This document shows positions 62,496 through 64,000 of a stretch of DNA of 64,000 nt, piece by piece; position 1 is the stretch's first letter; every line of letters starts with the position of its first letter. The stretch covers positions 1-64,000 of the forward strand of contig JAFEBI010000012.1 of the NCBI GenBank assembly GCA_018242725.1, written 5' to 3'. Source of the stretch: Nitrospira sp. Its GTDB lineage: Bacteria; Nitrospirota; Nitrospiria; Nitrospirales; Nitrospiraceae. The position numbers and the translations under genes are program-made. Under the pieces are notes generated by a model. The model worked only from the letters and a program-made list of their open reading frames with translations, did not search any database and was not told the DNA's origin.

Positions 62496-63563
62496 GTGCG
62501 TAAACTCAAACTACGAGAAGGTACCAATACTGCCGTCCTGTTCGGTTATCATGACCGTCATCTCAAGCTCATCGAAGACGAGTTGGGCGTGCGGCTCTCC
62601 GCACGCGGTGAAGAGCTGACACTCGATGGCCTGCCTGAGGCTGTCCGCCAAGCCGAGCGCATTCTCCTTGAACTTGCTTCACTGACACACGAAGGCATTA
62701 CCCTCCAAGCAGAAGATGTCACCCACGCCCTCACTGCGTTGCGCGGGACACCTGAGGCGTCTCTTCGAGACCTTCTCGATAAGTCAGCAATGATCGTCAC
62801 CAAAAAACGGTTCATCGGTCCAAAATCTCCGACTCAAAAATCCTACATTGAAGCGATCGAGCAGCACGATATCGTGATCGCGATTGGACCGGCCGGGACA
62901 GGGAAGACCTATCTTGCGATGGCGATGGCCGTGAGTGCGCTCCTGAATAAGGAAGTCAGTCGGATCATCCTCGCCCGGCCTGCGGTTGAGGCGGGAGAAA
63001 AACTCGGTTTTCTACCCGGTGATATCTATGAAAAGGTGAACCCCTACCTGCGTCCGTTGTACGACGCCCTCTTCGACATGATGGAGATGGAGCGGGCGAA
63101 TCGATTGATTGAGCGAGGCGATATTGAAATTGCGCCGCTGGCCTTCATGCGGGGGCGAACACTGAACGACTCATTCGTGATTTTGGATGAGGCCCAGAAC
63201 GCAACCGCTGAACAAATGAAGATGTTTCTGACTCGACTCGGTTTTCATTCGAAAGTTGTCGTCACCGGCGATATCACGCAGGTGGACCTACCGAATGACC
63301 GCGTGTCCGGACTCATTCAAGTCAAAGACATCCTTCGTGGCATCGAAGGAATAGCCTTTGTCTACTTTGATGAGAAAGATGTCGTGCGGCATCGGCTGGT
63401 ACAGGAGATTATTAAGGCATACGACCGTCACCAGACCGTCCAGAGCGCTGATCCTCGAGAGTCGCGAGAACAGCGTCCATTCTCCCAGCGCCGCAATTCT
63501 CGCTCACGTCCTTCGCCTACCACTGGGCCATCGGCCACAGAGGACGCAGAAAGCTCAGAGTGA
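62496..63563 (+). CDS. phoH: PhoH-like ATPase
   Basis: A 355-residue protein: an N-terminal KH-like region (1-85, including LIEDELGVRLSARGEELTL), then the P-loop ATPase with Walker A GPAGTGKTYLAMAMA, LARPAVEAGEKLGFLPGD, FVILDEAQNATAEQMKMFLTR (Walker B) and VVVTGDITQVDLP. The C-terminal 40 residues are Ser/Arg-rich and not conserved. PhoH proteins are linked to RNA metabolism and ribosome maturation, and typically precede ybeY. GTG start at 62496. The stop overlaps the ybeY start (TGATG). Confidence 0.93.
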   Translation: MRKLKLREGTNTAVLFGYHDRHLKLIEDELGVRLSARGEELTLDGLPEAVRQAERILLELASLTHEGITLQAEDVTHALTALRGTPEASLRDLLDKSAMIVTKKRFIGPKSPTQKSYIEAIEQHDIVIAIGPAGTGKTYLAMAMAVSALLNKEVSRIILARPAVEAGEKLGFLPGDIYEKVNPYLRPLYDALFDMMEMERANRLIERGDIEIAPLAFMRGRTLNDSFVILDEAQNATAEQMKMFLTRLGFHSKVVVTGDITQVDLPNDRVSGLIQVKDILRGIEGIAFVYFDEKDVVRHRLVQEIIKAYDRHQTVQSADPRESREQRPFSQRRNSRSRPSPTTGPSATEDAESSE

Positions 63564-64000
63564 TGGCCATCTATCTTCGTGTGAGCCTGACGCGACACCT
63601 CGTACGGCAGGTGAAGTTGGTCGAATTGGCTCAACGAGTCCTGACGGTTGTCGGCGAAACGGAATCGGAACTCAGCCTGGAACTCATCGGTGATCGTCGT
63701 ATGCACCGGCTCAATTGCGAATATCGCAAACGGAATCGTACGACCGATGTCCTGGCATTTTCTGCACGCGAGGCCGTTGTGCCTAAGGGGCTCTCATGTC
63801 CGACAAGCCTGCTCGGCGATGTCGTGATCTCGCTGCCGACGACCATTCGCCAAGCCAAGGCGGCGGGACGATCGATCGATGAGGAGCTGGCGATACTCTT
63901 AGTGCATGGGGTGCTTCATCTCTGCGGCTACGACCACGAACGGAATGCGCGCGAAGCAGAGCGGATGTCACGTCGGGAACAGGCTGTTCTGCGTCGAATC
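63563..64000 (+). CDS. ybeY: Endoribonuclease YbeY, 5' part
   Basis: 146 codons from ATG 63563 to the window edge, with no stop. YbeY is a zinc-dependent endoribonuclease for 16S rRNA 3'-end maturation and quality control. The family signature appears as LLVHGVLHLCGYDHERN (three His ligands), preceded by YRKRNRTTDVLAFSAREA and LGDVVISLPTTIRQAK. The start overlaps the phoH stop by one base (TGATG), the conserved phoH-ybeY pairing. Confidence 0.92.
   Translation, partial: MAIYLRVSLTRHLVRQVKLVELAQRVLTVVGETESELSLELIGDRRMHRLNCEYRKRNRTTDVLAFSAREAVVPKGLSCPTSLLGDVVISLPTTIRQAKAAGRSIDEELAILLVHGVLHLCGYDHERNAREAERMSRREQAVLRRI

Overview
The window looks like a chromosome segment of a Gram-negative, moderately GC-rich, free-living bacterium. 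The best guess is the Nitrospirota (Nitrospira-like). The reasons are the mix of leuCD, citramalate synthase, an archaeal-type phosphoglycerate-mutase homologue in a threonine operon, small ferredoxin, Rieske and cupredoxin proteins, and a large type IV pilus/PilY1 locus. This taxonomic call is inference; no marker was searched against a database.

Layout. 1-3200 is an accessory, partly decayed zone: the end of an FG-GAP-type repeat protein with exact 165-bp periodicity, about 1 kb with no convincing gene, a higBA toxin-antitoxin pair, and a VUT/YhhQ-type transporter whose 3' end is duplicated on the far side of higBA. 3300-15650 holds short transcription units: two lipoproteins, a class I aminotransferase, a CysQ-like phosphatase, CorA, leuCD with a candidate promoter/operator, a MEKHLA-domain protein, a CBS-pair protein, a secreted cupredoxin with an unusual copper motif, a 2x[4Fe-4S] ferredoxin, a DUF192 protein, and a Rieske / chagasin-like inhibitor / D-amino-acid aminotransferase run.

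15767-25744 is a translation and RNA operon: rimP, nusA, infB, DUF503, rbfA, truB, rpsO, pnp, then an M16 peptidase. Nested inverted repeats lie between rpsO and pnp. 26036-27256 encodes two secreted proteins of unknown function. 27518-33433 (minus strand) carries mutS, a LapA-like membrane protein, tsaE, nnrD and pdxJ. 33726-39748 is an aspartate-family operon (alaC-like, hom, thrC, an apgM-like gene, lysC), followed by cimA. In the apgM-like protein the positions expected for the nucleophilic serine and for a metal-binding aspartate are glycines, although it sits where a homoserine kinase would be expected.

41980-46865 holds an IHF/HU protein, a MerR-type regulator, tRNA-Pro(GGG), surE, a DedA protein, cysS, rlmB and a 92-residue LuxR-type HTH protein. 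47022-62378 is a type IV pilus assembly locus: prepilin peptidase, a first minor-pilin set (FimT-, PilV-, PilW-, PilX-like), a PilB/GspE ATPase, a broken PilZ-domain gene, a second minor-pilin set, a small exported protein, a 1459-residue PilY1 and a lipoprotein with Ig/cadherin-like repeats. The window ends with phoH and the start of ybeY.

The observations most worth following are the degenerate apgM-like protein in the threonine operon, higBA between direct repeats, the nested rpsO-pnp structure, the Met-to-His change in the cupredoxin motif, and the doubled minor-pilin set around PilB with a calcium-loop-rich PilY1.
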